Of a DNA stretch of 64,000 bases, positions 11,269 to 22,582 are shown piece by piece (within the stretch, counting starts at the first letter, position 1; each line of letters opens with the position of its first letter). The DNA is from Acytostelium subglobosum LB1 (lineage: Eukaryota; Evosea; Eumycetozoa; Acytosteliales; Acytosteliaceae), in assembly GCF_000787575.1 (NCBI RefSeq), contig NW_012236502.1, positions 1 to 64,000 of the forward strand, given 5' to 3'. The notes beneath the pieces were generated by a model. That model saw nothing but the letters and a program-made list of their open reading frames with translations. It had not been told where the DNA came from and searched no databases. The position numbers were made by a program, and so were the translations under genes.

Positions 11269-11428
11269 CCTATATAGTTAGAGGAGGTATAACATCTAGA
11301 TGGTACATCTGTCTTGTCTGTATCTGTCTGTGCATACACTACACAGCTGTGCAGTTGGTTGGCGTTGATGCCATCTTTATTATAAGCTCGGTCGCGTTGA
11401 TTGAATGATGATGTACATGTTTGATTGA

Positions 11429-11662
11429 TTAATTGAATCCAATACGTTGTGCAGTCGATGGTTGCTTCTTTGTGACACCAATGTGATCAGCAAGTGGATA
11501 CTGTTTGTTGCCTGTAGTGTTGTTCATGTTCATTTCCGATGATGATGATGTAGCTGTTGATGATGTTGACAAAGCAACATCTTGTTCTCTCTTCAATTGT
11601 TCATACTCATCGATGTCTTCGATGTTCAACTCAATCCTTGTTGGCTTTCTAGATATCATCAC
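11429..11662 (-). CDS. cdc26: Anaphase-promoting complex subunit CDC26 (APC12)
   Basis: This small 77-residue protein begins with the CDC26 signature (RKPTRIELNIEDIDEYEQLK), which in the family inserts into the TPR groove of APC6/CDC16 to stabilise it. The remainder is Ser/Asn-rich and disordered, ending in a DHIGV...QRIGF-type segment comparable to the C-terminal region of animal CDC26. There is a single exon. It converges with rvb1 across a 160-nt gap. The assignment rests on the N-terminal block, which is distinctive. Confidence 0.82.
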   Translation of the reverse strand: MMISRKPTRIELNIEDIDEYEQLKREQDVALSTSSTATSSSSEMNMNNTTGNKQYPLADHIGVTKKQPSTAQRIGFN

Positions 11663-11771
11663 TTTATATGTATCTTTATCTTTATATCTTCACTCTGTGA
11701 TTCAACTTCAATTTTGATTCTTTAGACTTTGGCGCCACATCTTCTTCTCACTCAATCAATCAATGACTCAA

Positions 11772-13537
11772 TCACTTTAGCATCTCAAACAGAGGTGGAT
11801 ATTGGAAGATATCAATATGCAAAGGGATCATGGCAGGGATCAACTCCAGGCCTTGAATGAGTTCTTTGGACTCCAATGGGTTGGAAGGATTCCACAACTA
11901 TCGCCACGGCCCAAGTACCACCTCTCGCGATCATCCCTGAATCAATCAATCAAACTTATCAATAAATTAAAATATCCGGAACTATTCCAATCAAGCAAGA
12001 TGTCCTCGCGCCAACATAGTATACTTGGTTGTATTGATTGAGAGAGAGAGTGGTATCAATCACTTGATACCTCCTCCTCCTCCACGGTCTCTTGCATGTC
12101 GACCTTGTTGTCCAGTGTGAGCGTGAACTTCCTTGTGATGACAGTCTTATTCTTTGGCTTCCCACTTTTGTTGTTGTCGTTGCTGATAGCCAATGGTGTA
12201 GAACTTGATGATGATCCAGTTGTCTTTGAATGCTTGGTCAGTCTTCTAAGTATCATATCGATATGCTCTTGATCTTGATCAGTGTTGTCCTCATCCATTA
12301 CAGCTTCATTGGTATCCATGTCTGCATTATCACGCTCCCTCTTTCTGCTCCGGCTCGCTGCCAAGCTGCTCAGCAGCAAGGCCTTGATTGATTGAAAGTC
12401 CTCCTCGTCCAGGTTTTGCAAGACGTTTGTACTGTTGGTAGATTGACTTGAACGCAGAGAGTCACCGCCACCTCCGCTGCCACCACTCGAATCCAGTTGT
12501 CGCCTTGAACTTGAAGAAGAGGAAGATGATGATAATGATGATGCAACTGTTGTGCGCTCATCGTCTCCCAGAAATTCGTCGTCGTCATCATCATTGTCAT
12601 TGTTGTTGTCATTGTCTTTTTCGTCGTCATTGTCATCACTATCCTCATCCTCGGGATGCACCATGTAGAAGTCATCTACATCTCTAAATGATACTCGCTC
12701 GTTTATTCGCACGTCTTCATTATCGTCATCATCATTGTCGTCCCCGCGCTCTTTATCGCTACAACTATCAATTTCCTCGTCGTCATCGGCATCAGCATCA
12801 TCTCTCGTCAGAGATGTGCGCCAACCTGAGTGTGTACCAAAAGTACGACCTCGCACCATTCCACCTCTTCCACCTCTTCCACCTCTTCCAAACGCACTTC
12901 TAAAGTAAACATCATCATCATCCTCGTCATTGTCATCATTGTCCTCGATATGATCATCCTCATCAGCAAAACTGATTGAACGACGTCTTCTCTCAGTTGG
13001 CGATGATGTCTCAAAGACACCCAATGACATTGGATCAAATGATATTCGATGTCTATTATTATTATTATTATTATTATTGTTATTTACATTGATTGATGAT
13101 GATTGTGTTGTTGATGTTGAAGTTGATGATGTTGATGAAGTTGGTAGTGATTGTGATGAAGTAGTTAATGAACGACTTCGATGTAATAAACTATCTATAT
13201 AATCAAGATAGGTGAGATTTGGTATATATTGTTGTGATTGTTGTGATTGTTGTGATTGTGATTGTTGTTGTAGTTGATCATCTCGTTCATTGTCACGCTC
13301 ACGAGTATGATGATGATGATGACGAAAAGGTTGATGATCACGATCATCTATTTGACCACCAGCGATATATAGATTGTCTAAGAATTCATCTTGAGGACTA
13401 TTACCCTCCAATGAACCAAACGCCGATGAATATCTTCTGAATGGTACTCTTGGAGGTGGCGGTGGAGGTGCGACTCTTGACCTCCCATCACTACGTCCAT
13501 TACTGCCAGCTGCCATCCTACCTTTATACTCTGGCAT
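11772..13537 (-). CDS. Acidic Ser/Asn/Asp-rich protein with RGG box, unknown
   Basis: The function is not recognised. The proposed structure is two exons, 12071-13537 and 11772-11897, giving 530 residues. The intron (GTATCA donor, GATAG acceptor, 173 nt) is inferred because the last segment continues in phase with a hydrophobic, conserved-looking tail (residues about 490-530, containing ELIQGLELIPAM and FQYPPLFEML). Visible features are a polyproline stretch near residue 25, His-, Gln-, Asn- and Asp-runs, an RGG-type GRGGRGGRGG box at about residue 230, and a basic segment RSRKRER. The RGG box suggests nucleic-acid contact. Without splicing, the protein ends after 493 residues. Confidence 0.55.
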
Positions 13538-13866
13538 GGCTTATCTCTGTCTCCTTCTACTACTACTACTACTCTACTACTACGACTATATATTAATAAT
13601 AATGATTGAATTGAATTGAAAGAATGAATGAATGAAGAATGAAGAGACACAAACAACCCCCACGCTTGAAACAAACAAACTTCGGTTTTTTGATTCAATT
13701 TATTTTTTCAATTTTGATTCATTTATGAACAAAAGGACGAGTGACGAAGGACTTGAGAACAGTGCACTTAATCTCGTCTCATTCTTGAGTACACTCAATC
13801 TACACATACACATACACACACTCTCTCTCACACATATATACATACATACAACAACATATATAAACT
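13538..13866. promoter_or_regulatory. Divergent promoter region, nothing specific recognised
   Basis: This is a short spacer between the RGG-bearing gene and nap1, with T-rich tracts, an (ACT)n-type array near 13556-13585 and CACA/ATACATAC runs before nap1. Confidence 0.5.
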
Positions 13867-15062
13867 ATGGATATTGAACATATTAGTGCATCAGATGATC
13901 TCTCCAACATCACCTCCATTGAGATCTTGAAGAGAGTCAATGCTTTGCTCAAGTTGCAAGTATGTTTATATTTAATCACAACACAATGTTACGCACATTG
14001 ATGACTAACGAAAGTATATATAGGAGCGCATTCAGGAGTTGGACCAACAAAAGGAGAAAGAGCTACATTTGGTCGATATGAAATTCCAACCAGAGTTTGA
14101 TAAATTGTACACAAAGAGAGCTACCTTTGTCTCTGGCGCTGCTGAGCCAACTGAGGAGGAGTGTGCTGCTGAGGTCCCAGTCGCTGTTGAGGGTCTTACA
14201 TCAGGAGGTATGTGTTTATATCACATCATTCAATCATTCAATCATTCAATCAATCATGCTAACAATCAATCAATCAATCAATGAATGAACAAACACAGAT
14301 GCTAAGGGTATCCCATCATTCTGGTTTAATGCTTTGGTCAACTCTGGAAAGTTTGAATCTATTATTGGAGATAATGACCAGGAGGTACTCCAATACTTGA
14401 ACGATATTAACATCTCCAACTTGAAGGAGGATCAGAGCTTCACTCTCAACTTTGTCTTTGCCACCAACCCATACTTTACCAACGAATCGGTCCAGCTGGA
14501 GCTGGTGCTCAAGGACGAGCAGCTCGAATCGATCAGAGTGTCGCCCGTCGAGTGGAAGGAGGGCAAGAAGACCGCCGTTACCAAGCTGATCACCGAGAAG
14601 AAGATGAAGAAGAAGGGACCAAAGGGCAAGAAGCCAACCGTCGTCACCAAGACCATCGAGGAGAACGCAAAGTCGATCTTCACCACACTGCTGATCGATG
14701 CCTCTTCGCCAGACAAGTTCTCCGACGCCCTGGCGGGTGAGGAGGATGACGAGGACATGGAGGACGATGAGGGCAACGTCGCTGAGGCTTCCTTCCGCTA
14801 CGTCCAGTACCAGGCCATCGTCGACCTGAAAGATTCTATTATCCCAAGCGCCATCGAGTCCTTCCTGGGTCGCGTCGAGGACGAGGACGACGAGGGAATG
14901 TATATGGATGGTGAGGATGAAGAGATGGACTTTGACGATGAGGACGACGAGGAGGATGATGATGAGGATGATGAGCCAGTCAATGCCCGTCGTACCGGTG
15001 GTAACAAGGCCAGACAACCAACTCCACCAGCTCCAACCAACCCAGAGTGCAAGCAACAATAA
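13867..15062 (+). CDS. nap1: Nucleosome assembly protein 1 family histone chaperone
   Basis: This gene encodes a NAP1-family chaperone for H2A-H2B (and H3-H4) deposition. There are three exons (13867-13959, 14024-14207, 14299-15062) whose phases match exactly (0 and 1), giving 346 residues. The fold elements are the long N-terminal dimerisation helix (LDQQKEKELHLVDMKFQPEFDKLY), the earmuff region after IPSFWFNALVNS, and the FTLNFVFATNPYFTN strand pair. The C-terminus has the usual long Asp/Glu tail (about residues 235-320) and ends without an obvious CAAX prenylation box (PECKQQ). The second intron is mostly (TCAA)n repeats. Confidence 0.95.
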
Positions 15063-15862
15063 ACTCTAGAGTCTCTCAATCACTTTTTCAATCAACAAGT
15101 TCAAGGTCAAGTGAGTGACACTTTACCTGGGGGAGTAGTAGGAGGGCAGGGACATTGTTCCAAGTGACTTCACAAGTATGATTGAATGTTCATGGTAACT
15201 TGTTGTCAAGTCGTGTTCCTAACTTGTGATGAGTGTGAGTGTCTTAGTCTTTGGAATGTGCGAGCTTTGCAGGTGATGCCGTGTCATTGTTGGACCCTGG
15301 GTCTCTACAAATAGATAATAATATTTTCGTATTGTGCAATCACAATAATTGGGAAACGAGGACTTCTCTTTAGACCAATGGGGGTCAGCTGATTCACCAT
15401 TTGATCGTTTTCTACTTCGTCATCACAAACACACACAAACGACTTTGATCAATCTAATTCCTTCACCCCCCACAACAACACGGTTATAACACACACTAAA
15501 TATCCTGGACCTTCGACTCGACCAGATATTACTTTACTGTTTATTAATTGAATAATATTTTATTAGTCACTGGTATCATAATAACAACAACAACAACTTT
15601 TTCAACAACTGTGTTCACACTCAATCAATCAATTAAACACTCATACCAATCAATCAATCAATCACAGACACACTCACACAACACCATCAATCATTCAAAT
15701 ACTTAATACATCATCAAACAAAGATATATATCAGGACCATAATATACCATTACCAGTACCATCCAGATTTCATAATATACATCATACAAACCAACCCATA
15801 ATATATAAGACAGGTGTGATTGGAACCAACCCATTCACAGCTGACTGACGCACAACACACCA
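15063..15862. other. Intergenic region and kinase promoter
   Basis: This 800-nt gap has no supported gene. The first half is mixed sequence; the second half has A/T runs and CAATCAATCA arrays before the kinase start. An ACCCATAA element at 15794-15801 resembles the upstream element (DUSE) of dictyostelid small-RNA genes, but no RNA structure was recognised downstream. Confidence 0.5.
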
Positions 15863-18800
15863 ATGACCTTTCAACTATGTATCATTGGTGATGAGACCAG
15901 GCTTGATCCAATGTCATTCACAGCATTCACTGTATGATCATACCTCTCAAATACCATGATCAATCAATCAACACTCACTCACATATTCGATCAATCAATC
16001 AATCAATTACATATTGTAGGTGTACATAGTCTGTGTAGCTGATGAACCGAATGGACACCAATGGAATATTTATAGACGATATAGTCAGTTCCATGAGTTG
16101 GATCAGAGGATTAGGAATGCTTATCCAAAGGTCAGACTACCAAAGTTACCAAAGAAGCACTTGTTTCGAACTGGAACAAACAGGGAGCTAGTCGATGAAC
16201 GAAGAGACCAACTACAACACTATCTAATGGACTTGGTCAATTCCGAGGGTTTGGAAGACAGCCAAGAGTTGGCAGAATGGTTAGCACCACATAATGATGT
16301 AAGTTATGGTTCATTCAATCAATCATTCAATCACACTCAATCACTCATTCTTCCATGTTCCATATCTTCCAGCCTGCATTTGCATCATTGACCAACCCTG
16401 ATAAGGAAGGATTCCTACTCAAAGAGGGACATGTACTCATAAGAAGTTGGAAGAAGCGTTACTGTTTGCTCAAGGATGGTCTCTTTTACTACTTCAAGCA
16501 TCAATCAGTATGTGGACCTCGAGGGCCTCACCCCATGGGCCCATCCCCTCAAGCACTCACTCACTAACAATCACTCATACATTACATCAGGACTCTGAAC
16601 CAGCTGGAATGATTCCAATAGTTGGAAGTACAATTAGAAGACTTGGAGAGATTGATAAGCAGTATATATTTCAGATTGTTCATATTCAAGGAATGTTCCC
16701 ATCGTTGACACTACAGGCGAGAAGTCATCATGAGTGCAATTCATGGATTCAGGTCATTGAGGAATCACAAACAAGATTGGAAGAGGCACGTCTTTTACAG
16801 GCAGCTGAAGAGGCTGAGTTGGAGAGACAGAAGTGGTCCAACAACAATGGTGCACTCATCAAGAAATCAGAGTCATTCGAGTACTTGGCCACAAGTGCAT
16901 CGGCGCCCACATCACCATCGCGTCCATCCAACATGCTCCTGGGAGTGGGCCGACGACATCATCTTCACCACCTGGCCATGGCCAACACAGGCAACGCCAA
17001 CAACATCAACAACAATGCAGATAATGATCACATGTGGCTGACACAGCCACTCTCACACTCACTCAATGATAAGGCCCTGCGGCTATCCACATCCACATCA
17101 TCGTGTGGCAGCAGCAGCAGCCCTTGTCTATTGGAGGAGGATGATGGCCAACTGTCATCACAATTGTACAATCATTCACATGTAAATACTACAACTACCA
17201 ACAGCCACTACATCAACAAACCCTACGCATCAAAGCCCCCAGTATCAATTGGAGGCTCTCCCACCAACTCCTCCTCACACTCATCGGCCTCCCCACTCTT
17301 TGCCTTTGGCACACCACTCAACCAACTTCTTTACCAAGCTCAACATCAACAACAGCATGATATGCTGCCCGATCCATTGGCCATGACTGGGTCAAAGAAT
17401 GGCACGCCATCGCCATCTTCAACAATCAATCACACAAGGAACAGGTCATCGCCAGCCGTCATGCCAGTGCCATTAACAAGTGGAAGGCCAAACAGCAACA
17501 GGACGCGAGCTCTCACCATGCCAGTCAAGCCAGACGACACAGTCTTTAGCGAGAGCAACTCGACTAGTGGCTCTCGCAGCGGTGGTGGACGATCCCGCTC
17601 CAACACTGCCAGGGGTCGCTCACACAAGACTGATGTCACGCCATCATTTGACATCAATCAGAGACTGTTCTCATCCAAGCACATAGTCGACACAAAGATG
17701 GACGCGTTCATACATTCGGTGCCAAGTGATGTGGCGTCAAACCCCGATGTGGAGGATACCTTCTTGGGCATCAAGCTCATCGCGAGCAGGATCAAGGCCA
17801 TGAGCGTGTCTGAGCAACGCGAGCAATGTAGGAACATCGTGCAGTCGATCCAGAGCCTGTTTTTGGAGCATTCCAAGGGCGCGAGGACTGCCCCCGCCAA
17901 CTTGGCACCAAGTACATTGATCTATAGGATGCTGTTCATCTTCTCAGAGTTTGCCCGTGTAGTCGATGTGCTGACCGACTCGACCAAGTTGAGCGCCAGC
18001 GATGAATCCGTCAACCCGCTGGCGTTCTCCACATCCGGCCTCTACAGCCAGCGACTGTCCAAGAGTTTGACCAACCTCAACAGCATCAGTCCGACCAACC
18101 CGCTTCAAGCTCTGTCCAATCTTCCGGCAAACCAAGGAACAAACCCAGTTGCAAACTCAACTGGCAACTCCACAACGCCACTCCTCAACTCTGCAGATGG
18201 GATACAGGACGTCGACTATCAGTTCACAAACAATGGCGCTGATATCAACAGGTTAGACAAGAGCTCAGGTTTGGCCGAGATGATGCAGAGTAACAGGTGG
18301 GTGTTGAGTGCGTCCACGTCAAGGGGCCATGCCGAGGACACACTTGAGGTGGATGTCCAACCCACGCCAGTAGACGACACAACTACAACAGCATCATCCA
18401 TGGCAACAGCAAGTTCAAACAATAATGTGGTTGCCACCAACAACACTACCATGACCACGATGGTGTGCCGCATCTGCGAGGACACATACAGGACCGAGCA
18501 GCTCAAGACACATACTCAGCTGTGTGCTTTGACCAACATGCACGACTTTAAGCACAACACACATGATCAACGTCTGCTGGCCATGCTCAACTTGGCCAAG
18601 GGCATCATGATGGACTCGCTGGTTGGACCCAGCGCCCACATCGATCCATACTACATCAACGACGACATCATCTCGCATTTGGAGCACTACGTCGAGGAGA
18701 TCACACGTATCAGTTATGGTACGCCCGCTGCAGTATGTCGATGCCAATCGGTCATTGACTCCATTGGCCAACTGATCGAGGACCATGCCGACGACATGTC

Positions 18801-20532
18801 ATTCATGACGATTGGCAAGCGAATGTGTCGCATTATTGAACAGAAGAAGGCGACCTACGTGCAGTACACGCAGGTCCAGCAGACGGCGGCCGACGCCGAG
18901 CGCAGGGCCACAAAGACAGGACGCAAGCGACACCAAGGATGGTCGGTATGGGGTCTTCTGCCCTTCCTCAAGACTATCGCGCCCGCAACAAAACATCATC
19001 AACATCATCCTGCTCAACAACAGAGTGTTCCAGTGACTGTTGAGCAGCCAACCCCGGCATTGGAGTCATCTGGTGGACCCAACAGCAGCGTGTCGATCGC
19101 AGACTTTGAGATAATCAAGCCTATATCGCGAGGCGCATTTGGTCGTGTGTACTTGGCGCAGAAGAGGAAGACAGGCGACTTGTACGCAGTGAAGGTGCTC
19201 AAGAAGTTGGACACGGTGCGCAAGAACATGGCCGACCATGTGGTGGTAGAGCGAAACATCCTGGCCGCAGTCGAGAACCCATTCATCGTCAAACTGTTTT
19301 ACGCATTCCAGTCAACGGACAAGCTGTACCTGGTAATGGAGTATCTGATTGGCGGTGACTGCGCCTCATTGTTGCGTGCTCTAGGTTGCTTTGACGAGGC
19401 GATGGCGCGACACTACATTGCCGAGACCATCCTGTGCCTGGAGTACCTGCACAAACATGCCATCATTCATCGTGATCTCAAGCCCGACAACATGCTGATC
19501 GACTCCAAGGGACACATCAAGTTGACCGACTTTGGCCTGTCCAAGATTGGAATACTCGATGACAAGCAGTCCCAGGCTCAGACAGAGTCGCCACATTCAC
19601 AACCCGCATCGACATCATCTTCCCCAACGACCTCGCCTATGGTCATGGGCATCGCAGCCACCTCCAACATGTTGGCCGCAGTCCCGCCCATCAACTACCC
19701 AAGCAAACAACAGACAACGAATTTGAAGAAGAAGGTGAAGAAGGTGGTGGGCACGCCCGACTACCTGAGTCCAGAGATCCTCCTGGGCACGGGCCACGGC
19801 ACTCCAGTGGACTGGTGGGCGCTGGGTATCATCTTGTACGAGTTCCTGACCGGCGCGCCACCCTTCAACGACGAGACGCCCGAGCTGATCTTTGAACACA
19901 TCCTGCAGAATGACCGCGAGCTGGAGTGGCAAGACGTAAGCGACGATGCCAAAGACCTGATATGCTCGCTACTCAATCCCAATCCCAGCCTGAGACTCGG
20001 CGCCAATGGTGCCAACGAGGTGAAGAGGCATCCATTCTTCAAGAATGTCGACTGGAGCACATTGATCGATCAGGACATGGACGGCATATTTGTGCCAAAG
20101 CCAGAGAGCGAGTTGGACACAGACTACTTCTGGGACAGGCAGTCGATTTACAATGACAGTCTGGGGAGCGATGACAATCTGGCCGCGCCATCGACGCCAG
20201 CCATCAACAACCCTGACATGGATGGGCTCATCAAAGACGACTTTGATGATGAAGATGATGAAGATGTCAGACGTGGTCAACTTATTGGATCGGGTGCATC
20301 ACATGGAAGTGGTAGCTTCCAGCCTCAGACCCTGTCAGAGACCAGCCTACTGAACTCATCGATTGGCGACGATCTGGATCCAGTTCAATTGGACATCAAG
20401 GAGCACGATCCCATCACCTTTGGCAACTTTTCATTCACCAATATCAATCATCTGAAGGATATGAACAACTTGTTCTTGAAACAAACAAACAACAATCAAC
20501 CATCAAACACAACAACAAACTCTAGGCAGTAG
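15863..20532 (+). CDS. PX-PH AGC kinase of the Rim15/IREH1/Greatwall type
   Basis: Four exons (15863-15931, 16020-16298, 16373-16507, 16591-20532), all joined in phase 0, give 1474 residues. The domains in order are: a PX domain (about residues 1-115, with RRYSQF and the PKLPKKHLF loop), a PH domain (about 120-220), a long Ser/Asn-rich linker, a CxxC-x11-H-x4-C zinc finger (about 787-806) followed by a helical region like that of plant IREH1 and fungal Rim15, then an AGC kinase (about 999-1310). The catalytic residues are present: GRGAFG-like loop (SRGAFGRVY), the VAIK-type lysine in [14 protein letters not shown] and DFG. About 70 residues separate DFG from GTPDYLSPE, the split activation segment typical of Greatwall/MAST/Rim15. 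Rim15 and Greatwall phosphorylate endosulfines; an endosulfine gene lies at 60.6-60.9 kb. Confidence 0.88.
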
Positions 20533-20793
20533 TTACCTGCCTAGCTTGCTCAAAGTAAACTTTTTGGACGTTGATATGTACTCTTCATTTACATTTATTA
20601 TTATTAATATTTAAGTTGTCATCAAAGTGTGAGTTTGATTTATCTTCACCCACACATTGATCAGAAGTCAAACTTTGAGAATACAAGTTCGAATCAAAGT
20701 TGATACTCACAAGTGATACAGATATTTTGACTACAACAACAATTAATAGCAACCAACAATTACAAATATAACGACAAAGACAAAGATAAGATA

Positions 20794-22083
20794 ATGAATG
20801 TATATGAAGTTAGAGAATATACAAAAAACCATGCTGAACGACTGGAGAGATGGTGGTTGGATAAGGTGTCGAGAAGTAATGGCCAAGCCGCATCTTGTAA
20901 GGTGCAGGGTGATCCTCACTTCTCCTCATTGACTGGTGTAAGATTCAGGAATCACTTTGTCGGTGACGCTCTGGCCTATAAGAGCAATCAATTGGAGATA
21001 CATGTTAGAGGAGAGCATATACCCAAATTTACAAGTGGCCCTTCATTCATCAGTAAGGTGGCGGTACGTTGTGGAAAACATACCTTCCAATTCGACGCAA
21101 AAACAAATGATCTCTATGTCAATTCAAGACTTGTGACGGTCGACGACTGTTCGCTCAGGCTTGGCGCAGGCACGCTTCAAAGAAAGTTCGATACAGACAA
21201 GATTGTCAAAGGCACTCATGAAAGAAAGGTCAAGATAACCAATGTCACCATTTATGGTCCGTCATATGCATTCAAGTTGAGCATCGCCAGTTGTGAACAT
21301 TTCAATCTCAACATCAATCTGACGGTGTTACCCGTGGTGCCTGACGACAAGATGCCAATCGAACAACATATTGATATCGATCATGGAGTCAATCTCCAAG
21401 AGGTGGACAGTCTGTTTGGTACACGCAATGGTGGCTTCAATCGAATTTTCCCGGCGCGTGGCATCTTCCTTGGGGAGCACATCGCGCCAAGGGAGGCGAT
21501 TATTGATGCCCAAGAACCACCCGAACCTGATCAAATTGCTATTGATGACGAGTTCATGTCATTGATTGATCCAGGATTGGGTAAAGTTACGGATATGAAA
21601 GACATGGAGGATTTGCACTACGACTATCTAGCCCTAAACGAACGTGCTCCCAACCTTAAAGAACTTGTAATACGCACAAATTCTGTGAGTATCAACGAGG
21701 AGAGGATAAAGACTAAACAGATTGAACAGGTCAACAAGATGCCAAAGCTCGACTACCATCACATTGCAAACACTCAAAACAACATTTCCAAGATCACTGG
21801 ATTAACTGTGGAAATGGTCGACCCTGAGAACCCGCAGGAGATCATAACATTATTTTACACAAGAATAATGGAATCAATATATATCAAAAGATTCGCAATC
21901 CAACTGCCCGAGAGATACTCTGACATCTGGTCCATTAAATATCGCGCATCACTAAGTCACTCCAATCATTTGACCAGATGGCACAGAGATGGAGAATACA
22001 TTGGTGCCAAGTTATCAGTTGAAGAGAGTACATTCAGCTCAATTGAGATCAAACTCGAACCAAAAGAAATATATCCATTATAA
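20794..22083 (+). CDS. VWD-like domain protein without signal peptide
   Basis: This intronless gene encodes 429 residues. Near the N-terminus (about residues 35-140), CKVQGDPHFSSLTGVRF begins a segment resembling a von Willebrand factor type D domain (C-x-V-x-GDPH...F-x-G), including a later RCGKHTFQFDAK strand and a VNSRLVTV strand. Unlike secreted VWD proteins there is no signal peptide; the N-terminal 30 residues are a charged helix. The rest has no domain I recognise. A cytosolic or non-classical role is inferred. The start is the first Met in a frame preceded by an AT-rich leader. Confidence 0.65.
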   Translation: MNVYEVREYTKNHAERLERWWLDKVSRSNGQAASCKVQGDPHFSSLTGVRFRNHFVGDALAYKSNQLEIHVRGEHIPKFTSGPSFISKVAVRCGKHTFQFDAKTNDLYVNSRLVTVDDCSLRLGAGTLQRKFDTDKIVKGTHERKVKITNVTIYGPSYAFKLSIASCEHFNLNINLTVLPVVPDDKMPIEQHIDIDHGVNLQEVDSLFGTRNGGFNRIFPARGIFLGEHIAPREAIIDAQEPPEPDQIAIDDEFMSLIDPGLGKVTDMKDMEDLHYDYLALNERAPNLKELVIRTNSVSINEERIKTKQIEQVNKMPKLDYHHIANTQNNISKITGLTVEMVDPENPQEIITLFYTRIMESIYIKRFAIQLPERYSDIWSIKYRASLSHSNHLTRWHRDGEYIGAKLSVEESTFSSIEIKLEPKEIYPL

Positions 22084-22582
22084 TTAATATTATTATTATT
22101 ATTATGTATTAATACAGGTATAATATAATATTTTATCTCTTTAATTTAAATGTTGAGCTAACAGGTCAACAGGGTATGCATTGACGGAATGTTCTGTGGA
22201 CTTAGAGAATAAAAAGATATTTGTAAAAATTGGATTTTTCTTTCAGAAGTGAGTCTTGCTCACTCACTCTCCCTTGCTAACCATGCTTGCTTCATCAAAC
22301 AGATCTCAAGAACAAATAACTTTTCTACTATTATCTTGATACTCTTTTGTTATAATAATAATAATAATATATATTTATATATTAGTTTGTACTTATATAT
22401 AGTTTGTGTTTCAAATGTAAGTGTCACAGTCACACTAACTCATTAGTATTCACTCACTCATTCATACTCACTTAAACAAACTACAGCAATACAGACAGAT
22501 AGACAGACAGACAAACAGACAGATACTCTTTGATAAACAAACGAATAGATAGATAGATATATATATATAACAGAATAATATA
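22084..22582. other. Intergenic region, AT-rich; vps35 promoter
   Basis: The gap holds (ATT)n and (AAT)n runs near 22090 and 22352, ACAG/ATAG arrays at 22495-22565 just before vps35, and no supported gene. Confidence 0.6.

Noticed and set aside
14316-15059. A Leu/Val-rich open frame opposite nap1
   Set aside because: It mirrors the acidic and Lys-rich coding sequence of nap1.
15794-15860. ACCCATAA element as promoter of another small RNA
   Set aside because: No stem or Class I motif lies at the expected distance; the position is the kinase leader.
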